From Coemansia sp. RSA 487 (Eukaryota; Kickxellomycota; Kickxellomycetes; Kickxellales; Kickxellaceae): DNA of 64,000 bases. The stretch lies in NCBI GenBank assembly GCA_027577595.1, contig JANBRJ010000008.1, positions 124,001 to 188,000 on the forward strand, in the 5' to 3' direction. Shown piece by piece: positions 45,391 through 56,284 of the stretch (the stretch's first letter is position 1; each line of letters begins with the position of its first letter). Under the pieces are notes generated by a model. It was not told where the DNA came from. It did no database searches and worked only from the letters and a program-made list of their open reading frames with translations. The position numbers were made by a program, and so were the translations under genes.

Positions 45391-46036
45391 TTTTATACGC
45401 GTTATCTAGAGAAAGTGCACTCGAGTAATAGAATTATGTAAACACTGGTGCTTGACGTTTATGTTCCTCCCTTGTGATTGGACCTTTGGTCAGAGGTATA
45501 AAGGAATTGAAATGGCGGATGAGATGTAAAAATGAAGCGCAAATGCAAAGCGAGTCGTACAACATAAAAGGCAGAAAAATATAACAGTCAATTGAAGCAC
45601 ATTCACAGAAAAAGTTTGCTGTTGAAGTGAAAAGAAAAAAAGGAAACAAGTACAACGAATACAAAAGACAATGTTATAGAGACAGAAGGTTGTGGTGGTG
45701 TTTTGCTTTCGTCAGTAGGGGAAATAGAAAAAATATATATGAATGGGAAACCAAAAAAAAAAACGTTCAGTGAAGATCGAGAAATCTGGAAGCATTCTTT
45801 GCTGTACCACCAAATCCAACAACAGCAGAAATGTTCCCCGCCTTTCTGTCGTTGGAGTAGTAGGTTTTAATTCCGGGTGTGCGATTTTACAAAGAGCATA
45901 ACTACAAAGCTGCTTTATGCTTGAGATCCGATACACAAGCCAGCAACTGGTAAAAAGCGGTCAAAAGAGGTGGGTATGCAGCTCTTGTAAATTAAAATGC
46001 AAGTTAATTTCTATAAAAATATAACAAATAGAAAGC
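45391..46036 (-). other. Intergenic region, ABC transporter to RGD1
   Basis: 645 bp between the RGD1 start and the stop of the ABC transporter, both read on the minus strand. It is AT-rich with long A runs and shows no recognisable gene. Confidence 0.4.
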
Positions 46037-49000
46037 TTAGAAATCATTGGCCTTGACAAGCTCAGCGAAGAGGCCGCCCTTTTCGATTAGATCCTTTGGC
46101 GGGCCAAACTCTGCAACTGTGCCCTTGTCCATGACGATGATGCGGTCGCTGCCCATGATCGTCTCCAGGCGATGCGCAATCGTCAGGACCGTGCAGTCCT
46201 TGAACTCGCTGCGGAACAGCTTCTGCATGCTCTGATCCGTTTCTAGATCAACATCCGCTGTGGCCTCATCGAGGACAATGATCTTGCGCCTGCGCATAAG
46301 CAGTCGACAAAGACTGAACAGCTGCTGCTGGCCGTTGCTGAACCGGCTGTGGTGGCCAACATCCTTGTCAAGCCCATGCTTCGCTTTTTTGTTTACCACT
46401 TTCGGCAGCTTGGGCTTGCTGACGAAAAGGAAAAGGGATAAGCGTCCCATCCAGCCCGACTTTTCCCACATTTGATCCCACTCGGCCATCTCCTCCTTGA
46501 CCTGCTCACGGTATTGATCGTTATAGTCATCACCAGCGCTCTTGTCACGCTTGGGCACGACAAACTCGGTAATGTTGCACTTTACCAGCGCTGCCCACAT
46601 ATCCTCAATGGAATACTCCAGCAACGGGTCCAGATTCTGCTTAAACGAACCGCTGAACAGCGTCGATTCCTGTGGGATAGTGCCTAGTTGCGGACGCAAA
46701 TCGCATGTGCTTATCGAAGATATGTCGCAGCCGTCAATAAGAATAGACCCTTTGCAAGTATCTCTGTTGACAAGGCGGAAGATAGCACGAGAGAGCGACG
46801 ACTTTCCAGCGCCAGTGCGGCCAACGATACCGATCTTTTCGCCTGGCTTAATAGTGAGGTTGATATCCTTGAGCGCATACTCCAGGTCGTCGCGGTATTT
46901 CATGCTAAAGTTGCGGAACTCCACTTTGCCTGCCGATGGCCAGTTGGATGGCGGCTTGGCTGCACCATTAGTAGAATTGTCGTCGCGATCCATGTCCAGG
47001 TAGTGCCGGAAAAGGTCTATGCCCTCATTGAAAGAAAACAAGCGGCTGGGAAGCTCAATGATCTGAGTGACATTTTCAATGAGCATCCGCGCCAGATCCG
47101 CGTAAGTGACAAGCCCCCCGGAGGAAATATCGTGGCCAAGAAGGTGGTTCTGCGCAAGGAGGCACAGCTTGAAGACTGACTCGCTAAACCAGTCCATTAC
47201 GCAATATGCCGTGCTCGACATCGTGTAGAACGCGTGCTGAGGCCGCATGATCTTGGTGTGGATATCCACCCCCTCCATGTGCAGCTTCGTAAAGTACGGC
47301 TCGACATTCAAAAGACGAATCAACCGTTTCCCACCAGAAATGATATTCTTCGTCTTGCCATGCGAGATCGATGAATCCCGGTCGAGCTTATGGAGCGAAC
47401 TGTGCATTGGCGTAAAGTGCGATGCGTGCTTGTCGCCGTACCAAATGAAAAACGGAACAGACAGCAGAAGCATTGGTGCGTTCCGCAAGACTCTATATAA
47501 AGACAGCACGACCTCTAGAAGGCCAGACAGCTCGCTCAAGACGAATTTGGGGATGTCGTTAGATACCGAATCCGTGCTCGTGCAAAACGCCGAGGACAAG
47601 TCTGCGCCAGTCGTACTGTCAAAGAAAGACAAGGGCGCATGGATCAGGTTGTCGACAAACATGCTTTTGATCCTCGTCTCAAGGTGTGTATCGGCGATTG
47701 TCGACTCAATGAAACCCTCGACTCTGCTAATGACCCTATTCATGACCGTATCCAACATATCCATACGCAAATATCTTAATACTGCACCATTGCTTGCATC
47801 GCTGCCCTTTTTGTTGGTCTTGAGTGAGTCCAACTTGTAACCATCGATGACGAAGCTGAATATTGGTCTGACAAATCCAGACAGTGCCATCACCATCAGC
47901 GTAGAAATCCCACACACATCCATGACGTAGCGCATGTTGTCCCACTTGTTCCACTCGCGGATCTTTGGCTTGGTCTCCTCGTCTGATTCGTCTGACTCGG
48001 CTGCCTCTTGTGCCTCGGGATCTTCATTGTTGGACCCTTCAGCTGTTGGAGAAGTAGGCAAGCTGTTGGCAGCAACAGTCGAAGAAACATCGGAAGCAGC
48101 GTCATCGTTATCACCATCATCACCAGAATCGGAGCACTCGTCCTTTGCAATCAGCTGTGCTGAAACTGGCTGGTAATCCTTAGGCTCCTGCTGCGTAACC
48201 GACGCCTTGCCATCGTCAAGTCTGATGACCTGGTGGAAGTAGGGCAAGAGCCTCTCGGCGTTGACAGCCACAAGGCGAAGCTTGCCGCCGAGCAACCCAG
48301 AGTCCATGATGACTTTGTCCAGAATATGGCGCTTGACGTGTGCGTCGACTGCAGATAGCGGATCGTCTAGAACGTAGATATCAGCCTTTGAGTACACGGT
48401 ACGTGCAAGCGCCAGACGCGCGCGCTGGCCGCCAGAGATATTGATACCATGCTCGCCGATAACAGTCATATCGCCGCTAGCCCATGCCTTTATGTCGTCC
48501 ACCAGCGCACAAGCCTCCACAACCCGGTTGTAATGATCCTCGTCGTACTCGCGACCAAACAGAATGTTATCGCGCACAGTGTCGTTCATGATCCATGGAG
48601 ACTGCTCCATAAGCGCAATAGAGCCAAACACAGCGCCCGACCCCTTCGTCTTCTCGACTTCGCCGCAGATTGACAAAAGAAGCGACGACTTGCCAGACCC
48701 GGTCTTTCCGACAACCGCAACAAGCTCGCCGCCCTTGGCTTTGAGAGAAATGTCCTTGAGCACAGGCAGATCCTTTTTCAGGGTAAACTCGCAGGCATCC
48801 AGCGCCACAGATGGCTCAGAGCTGTATGCTATCTGTTCCTGCTCAACAGACTCCATCGGGTAGCGCGGCAACGTATCAATAAAATCGCCCTTGAGGGCTT
48901 TTTCCAGCCTGAAGTTGTCTTCGACAATCTTCCGGAGTGATTGAAAGCGCGAGCCAAGAGATTCGACCTTGTAGAGCAGGTCATTCATCAGGGTTTCGAG

Positions 49001-50422
49001 CTGGAACATATCGGCATTGGAAATCGTGGCCGCAGAATCGGCGCTAACGGTCGTGAATATGTAGATGGCAATGTAAACCGAAAACTGGCTAGAGACGACA
49101 TTGATGGTGTTGAAAAGAAACCAAGTGAACCGAACAATTGGCGCGTACCACGGAACCTCCCTGCTATTCGCCACCTCACTCCAGTGCTTTTGTAGCTCTG
49201 GGTCCGAGTACATGCGCTCCCAGCCAAACATCTTTATGGACTTTATGTTGTGGTGAATCTCATCGACGTCTACATCGTAGGAAAAGTCATACCGCCTTGA
49301 CCGCCACTGGTGGTTATTGCCAAACAGCTTTTGCAAAACCCATTCAAGCATACTGATCGCTATGGACACTGCCACAGGCATAAATGCCAGCCATCCGATG
49401 TGCCTGTAGATAGGAATGATGGTGGCAATGGTACCAGCCAACGTCGCAATCGAGGACTGGATTCCCCGAATCCTGTACAGCAAGGAGCCAGCTGCTGCCT
49501 CTGCGTTCCTAAGGGAGTGCTTCTTCCGAAGGCCGGCGTTGGTGAGTGGGAGACGGAACAGCTCGAGCTGAACAGCTTTGCTAATGCGTTCCGATTCGTC
49601 GTTTATACGCGATTGGATCCTATTGAACTGCTTTGTAAGGATATTGACGCAAAAGGCCAGCGCAATAATACCATATCCCTCGTACCAGCTGTGCTCTGAA
49701 GGTAAGTCAATGAGATGTAGGATTCGGCTGTTCAAAATCGACGAACCTACGCCAGCAATGCTTAGCAGAGAGTCGAGGATGTAGACCGGGATCATGGGGC
49801 GCCAGATCGACCGGAAGATTGCGCGGATCACAAAGAAAGACTCATCGACGTTGTATTTAAATTCTTTGGCGACCGAACGGAGACGCAAGCGCTCGGGAAT
49901 ATCCTCGAGATCGTCTAGCTTGATATCGCGATCCTTTCGAACCGAAAGCAACCGACGCTCTTGCGTAAACAGAAGCATGTGCTTTAGGTCTTCTAGAATA
50001 ATTTGACTCTGCATGTCGAGGTTTGCCAGCAACAGGTATACGTGCATTGCGGCGTAGAACACCCGGTACCAAATGTCGGTACCAATGTTGCCACTCAGCG
50101 ATCTATACACTCCAAGCAGGTTGGCCAGCTGGAACGGGTAGTATCCGGTATAGTCTAGGGTAAATAAAGGCAATGTGCCAACAGACAGCGGAAAACAGGC
50201 CTCTCTCCAGTTCGAGCACTGGATAATGGCAAGGGCAGAAAGCATGACGTAGCAGAACTGGATCAGAGGATCAGCTGAGCGATGGACCACTGCTGCTGTT
50301 GGCTTGTTACGGAAAACAACAGACACAGCTGTAACTACAAGTATGATGTCTATCGTTGGGTAAAAGGCGGCCTCATTGAAAGAGCGCGCCTGCGTAGCGA
50401 ATCTGCCAAAGTCCATCGTCAT
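46037..50422 (-). CDS. ABCC/MRP-type ABC transporter with atypical second half
   Basis: 1461 residues from the ATG at 50422 (MTMDFGRFATQA); the frame is open further upstream without an ATG, so an extra first exon is possible. Three or four hydrophobic helices (a reduced TMD0) precede TMD1. NBD1 has Walker A GKTGSGKSSLL (about 568), signature NISGGQRARLALAR and VLDDPLSAVDAH, with Asp in the catalytic position as usual in ABCC. A very acidic linker (about 760-820) follows. TMD2 has few clear hydrophobic helices and a polar stretch. NBD2 has Walker A GRTGAGKSSLS (about 1197) and IVLDEATADVD, but its signature reads FSNGQQQLFSLCR. About 55-65 extra residues separate the helical subdomain from that signature. 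Family members export conjugated or anionic compounds at the vacuole or plasma membrane. The substrate is unknown. Confidence 0.88.
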   Translation of the reverse strand: MTMDFGRFATQARSFNEAAFYPTIDIILVVTAVSVVFRNKPTAAVVHRSADPLIQFCYVMLSALAIIQCSNWREACFPLSVGTLPLFTLDYTGYYPFQLANLLGVYRSLSGNIGTDIWYRVFYAAMHVYLLLANLDMQSQIILEDLKHMLLFTQERRLLSVRKDRDIKLDDLEDIPERLRLRSVAKEFKYNVDESFFVIRAIFRSIWRPMIPVYILDSLLSIAGVGSSILNSRILHLIDLPSEHSWYEGYGIIALAFCVNILTKQFNRIQSRINDESERISKAVQLELFRLPLTNAGLRKKHSLRNAEAAAGSLLYRIRGIQSSIATLAGTIATIIPIYRHIGWLAFMPVAVSIAISMLEWVLQKLFGNNHQWRSRRYDFSYDVDVDEIHHNIKSIKMFGWERMYSDPELQKHWSEVANSREVPWYAPIVRFTWFLFNTINVVSSQFSVYIAIYIFTTVSADSAATISNADMFQLETLMNDLLYKVESLGSRFQSLRKIVEDNFRLEKALKGDFIDTLPRYPMESVEQEQIAYSSEPSVALDACEFTLKKDLPVLKDISLKAKGGELVAVVGKTGSGKSSLLLSICGEVEKTKGSGAVFGSIALMEQSPWIMNDTVRDNILFGREYDEDHYNRVVEACALVDDIKAWASGDMTVIGEHGINISGGQRARLALARTVYSKADIYVLDDPLSAVDAHVKRHILDKVIMDSGLLGGKLRLVAVNAERLLPYFHQVIRLDDGKASVTQQEPKDYQPVSAQLIAKDECSDSGDDGDNDDAASDVSSTVAANSLPTSPTAEGSNNEDPEAQEAAESDESDEETKPKIREWNKWDNMRYVMDVCGISTLMVMALSGFVRPIFSFVIDGYKLDSLKTNKKGSDASNGAVLRYLRMDMLDTVMNRVISRVEGFIESTIADTHLETRIKSMFVDNLIHAPLSFFDSTTGADLSSAFCTSTDSVSNDIPKFVLSELSGLLEVVLSLYRVLRNAPMLLLSVPFFIWYGDKHASHFTPMHSSLHKLDRDSSISHGKTKNIISGGKRLIRLLNVEPYFTKLHMEGVDIHTKIMRPQHAFYTMSSTAYCVMDWFSESVFKLCLLAQNHLLGHDISSGGLVTYADLARMLIENVTQIIELPSRLFSFNEGIDLFRHYLDMDRDDNSTNGAAKPPSNWPSAGKVEFRNFSMKYRDDLEYALKDINLTIKPGEKIGIVGRTGAGKSSLSRAIFRLVNRDTCKGSILIDGCDISSISTCDLRPQLGTIPQESTLFSGSFKQNLDPLLEYSIEDMWAALVKCNITEFVVPKRDKSAGDDYNDQYREQVKEEMAEWDQMWEKSGWMGRLSLFLFVSKPKLPKVVNKKAKHGLDKDVGHHSRFSNGQQQLFSLCRLLMRRRKIIVLDEATADVDLETDQSMQKLFRSEFKDCTVLTIAHRLETIMGSDRIIVMDKGTVAEFGPPKDLIEKGGLFAELVKANDF

Positions 50423-50844
50423 CGCCGTCGTCACCGTCAGACACAGCCCTTTAAACAAGGAGATAAAAAAAGTATGACAGAGGAATGAATATGGATACAA
50501 GAACGAGTGGGAAACAAGAAGAAAATGATATGGAAATCGGGTACTCTATGACAGCAACAGAACAGCCATAGCGTACTGGACAAAGGAAAAGAAAAGAAAA
50601 GAAATGGTAACAAGGTTTTTGGATTTTAAATAAAAGTAGCCAGGGGCGGACCTTGGTTTTGAAGGTGGGAAATTTAAAGAAAAAAATACTTTTTCTGATA
50701 ACGTGATTTTTTTTGACATGACTGCGGTTGGCAGTCTGCACGAAGTAAAACATCAAGCATTTTTCTTTTGACTGTCATAGTTACAAACCAAATTGCAGCC
50801 CATGTTGGCTGAGATGAAGTGTGACGACAGCACTAGTGGGGGTG

Positions 50845-50872
50845 CATATTGACAATAGCTATTGTCAATATG
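50845..50872. repeat. Perfect 28-bp palindrome
   Basis: The left arm CATATTGACAATAG is followed with no spacer by its exact reverse complement CTATTGTCAATATG. The pairing stops at both ends (G versus T). It lies 423 bp upstream of the ABC transporter start on the far side of its promoter. Confidence 0.95.
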
Positions 50873-51426
50873 TCTGGACAAACAGTAAATATAAACCACA
50901 TTGCTGCCGCTGCTTACTATTCTTTTTGTGCTGTGGATAAAACCAAACTGCGCTTTTATCTGGCTGCGGAAAAAGTTTTTTTTTCTTGTTTGGAAAGGAA
51001 TTTAGCAACCCAATTAGCTGTGAATCATTGGAAATAACCAAGGATTTTGTTTGCATTTTACGCTCACAGTTGCAATGGACCTTTTAAAAGAGTAAATGCT
51101 TATCAAAGAAAGTTTTTGAAGATGCTTGATCCTGAGCAAGTAAAAATCTAATTTATATGATTCAATCGTGCTCTATTGCACTACAAAAATCAAGCAGGGA
51201 GGGAAATGCGACATTGTGAGCGCACATTGGTAAAAAGTGTGCATATTTTGGACCAGGTGGGAAAGAAGCGGCGATGTTGTGGGTGAGGGATCGTTGTAGT
51301 CGGAGAATCAGCAGCAAAGTGCAAGTGAATAATAATAGAAGCAGGCGATGATTCGCAAAAGCAGTGCTTTGCAAACGCTGAGTAAAACCAAGCAAAATAC
51401 AGTATTAAACATCAATAAAAACCTGT

Positions 51427-51553
51427 CTGGAGCAAACATCCCACCATACCCATCCGGTGGCCATAGACAAGAGGACTCTCACACCAGTCCTAAAGCCTCG
51501 GTTTGAGGACAGCGACGCCTGGCCCGGAAAGGCTGCAGGAGTTGACTGCATAG
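51427..51553. ncRNA. Candidate structured RNA (GC-rich island with consecutive hairpins)
   Basis: A GC-rich stretch of about 127 bp in AT-rich DNA. Adjacent helices can form: AGGACT with AGTCCT (51472-51477 and 51486-51491), CCTC with GAGG (51496-51499 and 51505-51508), CAG plus CCT with AGGCTG (51510-51535), and TGCAG with CTGCA (51534-51538 and 51546-51550). GTCCT (51487-51491) can instead pair with AGGAC (51506-51510). It matches no RNA family I can name; tRNA and 5S rRNA signatures are absent. Strand is unknown. Confidence 0.3.
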
Positions 51554-54500
51554 GGATATAAGCACTATTGAAAATAATTTTATGTGGACAAAATAGAATA
51601 TCTAGAAGGATCTACCAATGAAACGGCAAAAATAGGGAGAAGAATGGCTTTGTAATCAAACAAGTATTGAAGTATAGGTAATTAAAGGTACTTGTGAGCA
51701 ATGTTTTGATTGCATGAAATGTCGGCTATTTCTTAGTTCAAGTTTCTGGCAGCAGCATTAGTACCAACTATTGTGTCCACAAGTAATGTGACTTGTTTGC
51801 GTTCACTTTGGTGCAATTTATAATGTGTAACGCATATGTCGGTTCTATTATATAGCAAATATGTGGACATCTATGTGTCAAAAATGTCTATTTATTTGGG
51901 ATCTATAACATTGTTATAAATGGCTCATTTATCATTTTTTGATTCAGAAAACAAAACTTAGTAATAGTGCGTTTATATAACATTTAATGACCATGGTGTA
52001 CATTCGTGGCTCTATTCACTACAGAAAAATATATACAGATATTCTATCACCCTCAGCCAAAACCCACATAAGCTACAACCAAAGTGATGTGGTTTTAGGT
52101 GGCCCCCACAATATCTTTTTTGTTCTACTAAGGAAGCATTCTCAAAGTTTCTTTAACTGTATATTGTTATCGGGATTGGTACCTCTGTCGGAATACTGAA
52201 AAACTAGAATCTAAAAGTGATTGCCGGCCAAAAGTGTCCACCAAGCCAGTAAATCTAAAGGAAAAGGAAGAGATCGACCATAATAAAGCCGATAAATTTT
52301 AATTCGCGCGAATAAAAAAGATGTACACAAGTGATTTGCAAGATGAGAAAACAAAAATTGGTGCTTTTTTGAAAAACAAGCCACACGACCACCAGAAAAT
52401 GAAAGGTAAATCCCAAAGACTATTCCTGAACTGGAAACTTTGTCAACGATGTCTTTGATTTAAACCAATCGATGTGTAATAGGCTAAAGAAACACTTGTT
52501 ATAAAATCAACTGGACCATTTACAGAATCAATCAACACCAGAATGTGATAACAAAATAAAAACCTGTATGGGGCGATTTATCGATAGAGTGGCGAATAGA
52601 TATCACAAGTCAATTTAGCATGGGTCAACAGCAAAAACTGGAATGGGTGTTGTTTGGATGGTAAGCTGTTAACCCAAATTGGATTCAGACAGCATGTGCT
52701 CGATACTAAAGACAGATCACAAGTGCCACGAATCGGGAACGGCGATCAGCCCCATTAGGCGAAATGGCAGTGCAAAATAGGGAATAATATGTATTCAAGG
52801 TCAATCCTTTATAATTTAAAGAGATCATGTGAATACAATAGTGGACTAGCGTATTTGCCAATGCACTTTTTTCTTTTCAAAAACAAACATCAAAACAAGC
52901 AAGAGCTTGATTAAGAAAGGAATACAACAGCGGAACAAGACACAAAGATGGAAACCGTTCAGATCGAGGAAGGAGTACACACGCAAAGAAGGAAATAAGA
53001 GATCAACACTAATGTATTACATGTTCGAGAGTCGCATTTTCAAAATATGTGCGTAAAGTTTTTTTCGTTTTGCATGAAACAACCATTCAGCTGATAATGC
53101 GTGGCAACAAAATCTTGTCATTTTTGACCATGTCCGTGAGAATGTTCTACAGAGAAGCGTACATGGAGATAAACCGTGAAACAATGGAAAGAGGAAAGCC
53201 AAGCCAATTGAAATTTGTATAAAAACATTAATCGGATAATTGATGCCAGAGCACAGTTAAAGTTCGCATAGAGACCACAGACGAACAAGGGGAGTGTGGA
53301 GTTTTGTGATGGCACATGTCTCTTACATTTTTTGTTATTGCAGATTCAAGTAGTCATCTGTTTATCAGGCTATCTTATTGGGTCCAATTCATTATGTGAG
53401 CAAAGTACGATGGGCATGAGGGGTATTGTGCAGATATTGTGAGCAAATGATAGCTGTTGGTTGCGCGGAAAAGAGAGATGGAGATAAAAAATGGTGGCAG
53501 CCATTGTTTGAGATGTCAGATCTATCGTAATTGGTTTAGCAATGCCAATAGTCTGCATGTGGCGAGAGGCTGAAAAGGAGGGACAAGTGAGCTGTTTATT
53601 TTTTTAAAAGTGCGACCATCTATGGTGATTCCCGTGGCTCTATACACGAGTGGTTTGTAAAAAAAAATACATGTACGGAGTGCATCGTACAGTTTGGGTA
53701 TTGAAGGTATTTTTGGAAGACAATTAATCGGAAAACTGCAACAAAAGAAACTGAGTTGAAAAGTACATTGATGGGGGATGCCCTGAAATGTAGCTCGTAT
53801 GAAATCATTTCCTATCCGCGGCCTTCGGAATAGAATGCCATGTATGTATCTGCTTTTGATGTTGGGATTATAGAAACAGCAACGCACAGAAATGCACATT
53901 TACCTGTTTTACTTTTCGCACATTATTTCGGTTTGATGATGTGAAAAGGCAGCATTGACAATCCTTCATTATAAACAAATGTCGCAACCACGCGTTATTT
54001 TTCTAAACTTTAGGCATGGCAAATTTGAGATTATAGGCGTCTTTTCAAAGCTGGCATTTCAAGCAAACGACAGGCATGTAACATGACTTTCTGCAATCCA
54101 TTTCAAAGGGGGGAAAACAAACACACGGACTCTGTCACCAAAACTATACGAAAAAAAAGAAAACAAGGACAGAGCGGAAACAATGACAAGCTTGAAAAGG
54201 TGGAAAATAGTGTCATAGCCAATGATAGGTCAGGAGCAATGGGCATGTAGTGTTGAAAAGGGAGAACAGAAGCTGATTCTGAATTCCAATCAGAAACGCC
54301 CAAAACGGCCAAGGCTGCAAGAAAAAAGTCGAGATGCGTGCAACTGCGAAAAACAACGAGAGGCACAGCAAACACACAGCCAAAAAACGCAAGCATCGAC
54401 GGCGCTAATTGGACAGAAGAAGGGAGAAAGTATTGCTTGCTCATGCAGCTTTAATAGTTGAAACTATCCAATCTTGCCATAAACAGGTTTGAAAGAAAGC

Positions 54501-56284
54501 GAGCAAGGTAGGTGTTGTGCAACATTTGTTTTGCTATTTTTCTGATTTCGAATCTGCTAGTGTTGGGCGAATTATCACTTTTGATCCGTATGCAGACGAA
54601 ATAAAACACATGGTGCGCAGGTGGTCAGACAAAAAAGAGATGATGGCCAATCCACAGCATCAAAAAACCAGCTTTTTCAACCTGCGGGTGAATTGCAGCG
54701 CATCTTGTTCGGAACTCGCGGCAATACCGAGGAATAAAAGACAATGCTTGTGTTTTGTTGCTCATCCTTTTTGCTGATACCCTTTCTTTTGGTGGGCAAT
54801 CTCTTGCGTGCACGGGGGAAAAAAGAGGGTGCGTTATTCGATTCTATTCTTATTTGACGATTTGATGGTCCCACTTCCATTGTTTCGCCACAAGGGATTC
54901 TCCTCCAGGCATTTGAGTGACAAAAGTGTGGCGGAGGGAAGAAAAGTCATAGCCTGTCATATTTGCCGTTCTCCTGGTGAAACGGTCTTTCGTTCCGATG
55001 CTTCCTCCTCCCCCACCTTTTTGAAGCAATGATGTGTCTGTTGTCAAAAAACAGGGGGAAGGGAGAGAAATATATGCAAGCGGCGGTGACACCAGCGAGT
55101 AAAAGTATCGAAACAAGAAACACAGCGTGTGTACATTTTCTAGCGTCTACAAAGAAACACACGGAGTTTGCAAGTGTAATGCTGTTTGTGGTTTTGTGAC
55201 CAAAATAAGCAACACAAGGCTCCCCCAGTCAGAAGCACCTCTTGAACCTGCGAAAAAAGCGGAAGTTTGCGTGCGGGCTTTCCCAATAAGTGTCTAAAAA
55301 AGACATGGGCTGCTGCATTTTGCCTGTGATAAGACAAAACGGCAACAAATAAGCAAACCGGCAAGGGCAAGTGGCTAGGGTAGACGAGCCTCCCCCACAC
55401 TCCTCCACACTCTAGCCAACGAAAACCCCCGCTGCGTCCCAAAGCAGAGAGGGAGGGGGGACGGAACCCATCTTTTTCGTGTCGCTTTGTCCACTCTTCA
55501 GGCAAGCGTACTTGCTTTATCGGCCTCTGCAACCAAACATTTGATGGGCTTTGCCTGTCCAGCCCGCCCAAAAGAACCCGCGATTTGTGAGTGTTTTCCC
55601 TCCGTCCGTTTGCTACTGAAAGCACATTCAATCGCAATTCCTGCTACACTAGGGTGGTTGCCAACTTCCCTGAAGGCTGTTATAAAGAACCTCTGTTCCT
55701 CTGAAAACTGCCTTTCCTTTCTTTTTGCAAATCGCTCTTTTGGTTTCTTTATTTTTCTCATTTGTTATTGCAAGAAGAAGGCATTCATACAAGTAGTAAA
55801 CTCGACATAATTATTGTTATCAGCTGTTTTGTTAAAGGTAGCGTATATCCAGAGTTGCAAGCATTGTGATGAGAATGGTTTCTCCTTTGATCGCTGATGG
55901 AAGAGGAGGAATAAAGGGGAAGTGAGGTCTTACCACGCATACGACACATCATTCCATGTTATTTTTTGCACACTTCAAGGGGAGGATTGGCTGATTCGCA
56001 AAAAGGATGGACAAGTGAACGTCAACTAGTATTCTAATTGCATATCAGTTGTGTTCAATTAACTTACATATGTACTAACTTATGTTTGTTATGTATTATC
56101 CTATCTGTTAATTGGCTTGTAGTATCATCACCTTCGCCTCCGAGCCCCTATTGTTATTTACGCCGCTCCGTTTACGCTAGTATTTAACGAACCTTCGTAC
56201 CTCCTTCAATCTCTCCTATCAAGGTAACGAACGCTATTTTAATATCTCCTCCCCCGAAGCACCGCGCAGCCGACACAAGAAAAG

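Larger units (their letters stand above)
50423..56284. other. 5.8 kb intergenic region without recognisable genes
   Basis: Between the ABC transporter start and the zinc-finger ATG. It is AT-rich, and its ORFs (the longest about 125-165 codons, at about 53.5-53.9 and 55.1-55.6 kb) have no family resemblance and mostly non-ATG starts. Landmarks are a perfect 28-bp palindrome (50845-50872), a GC-rich hairpin-forming island (51427-51553) and a small ATTCGCGCGAAT palindrome (52302-52313). I see no terminal repeats or transposase motifs, so an old decayed element can be neither shown nor excluded. Confidence 0.5.

Noticed and set aside
51427-51553. The GC-rich island as a tRNA or 5S rRNA gene.
   Set aside because: No T-arm GTTCRANNC on either strand, no cloverleaf, and no GTCCGATC-like 5S core could be found.
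52302-52313. 12-bp palindrome ATTCGCGCGAAT.
   Set aside because: Short enough to be chance in this window and without supporting context; kept only as a landmark.
51950-52700. Possible decayed transposon in the gene desert.
   Set aside because: Short ORFs lack transposase motifs, and no paired terminal repeats could be found by eye.
53522-53899. A 125-codon minus-strand ORF in the gene desert.
   Set aside because: No recognisable motif, biased to residues encoded by AT-rich DNA; no neighbouring exons or conserved signals.
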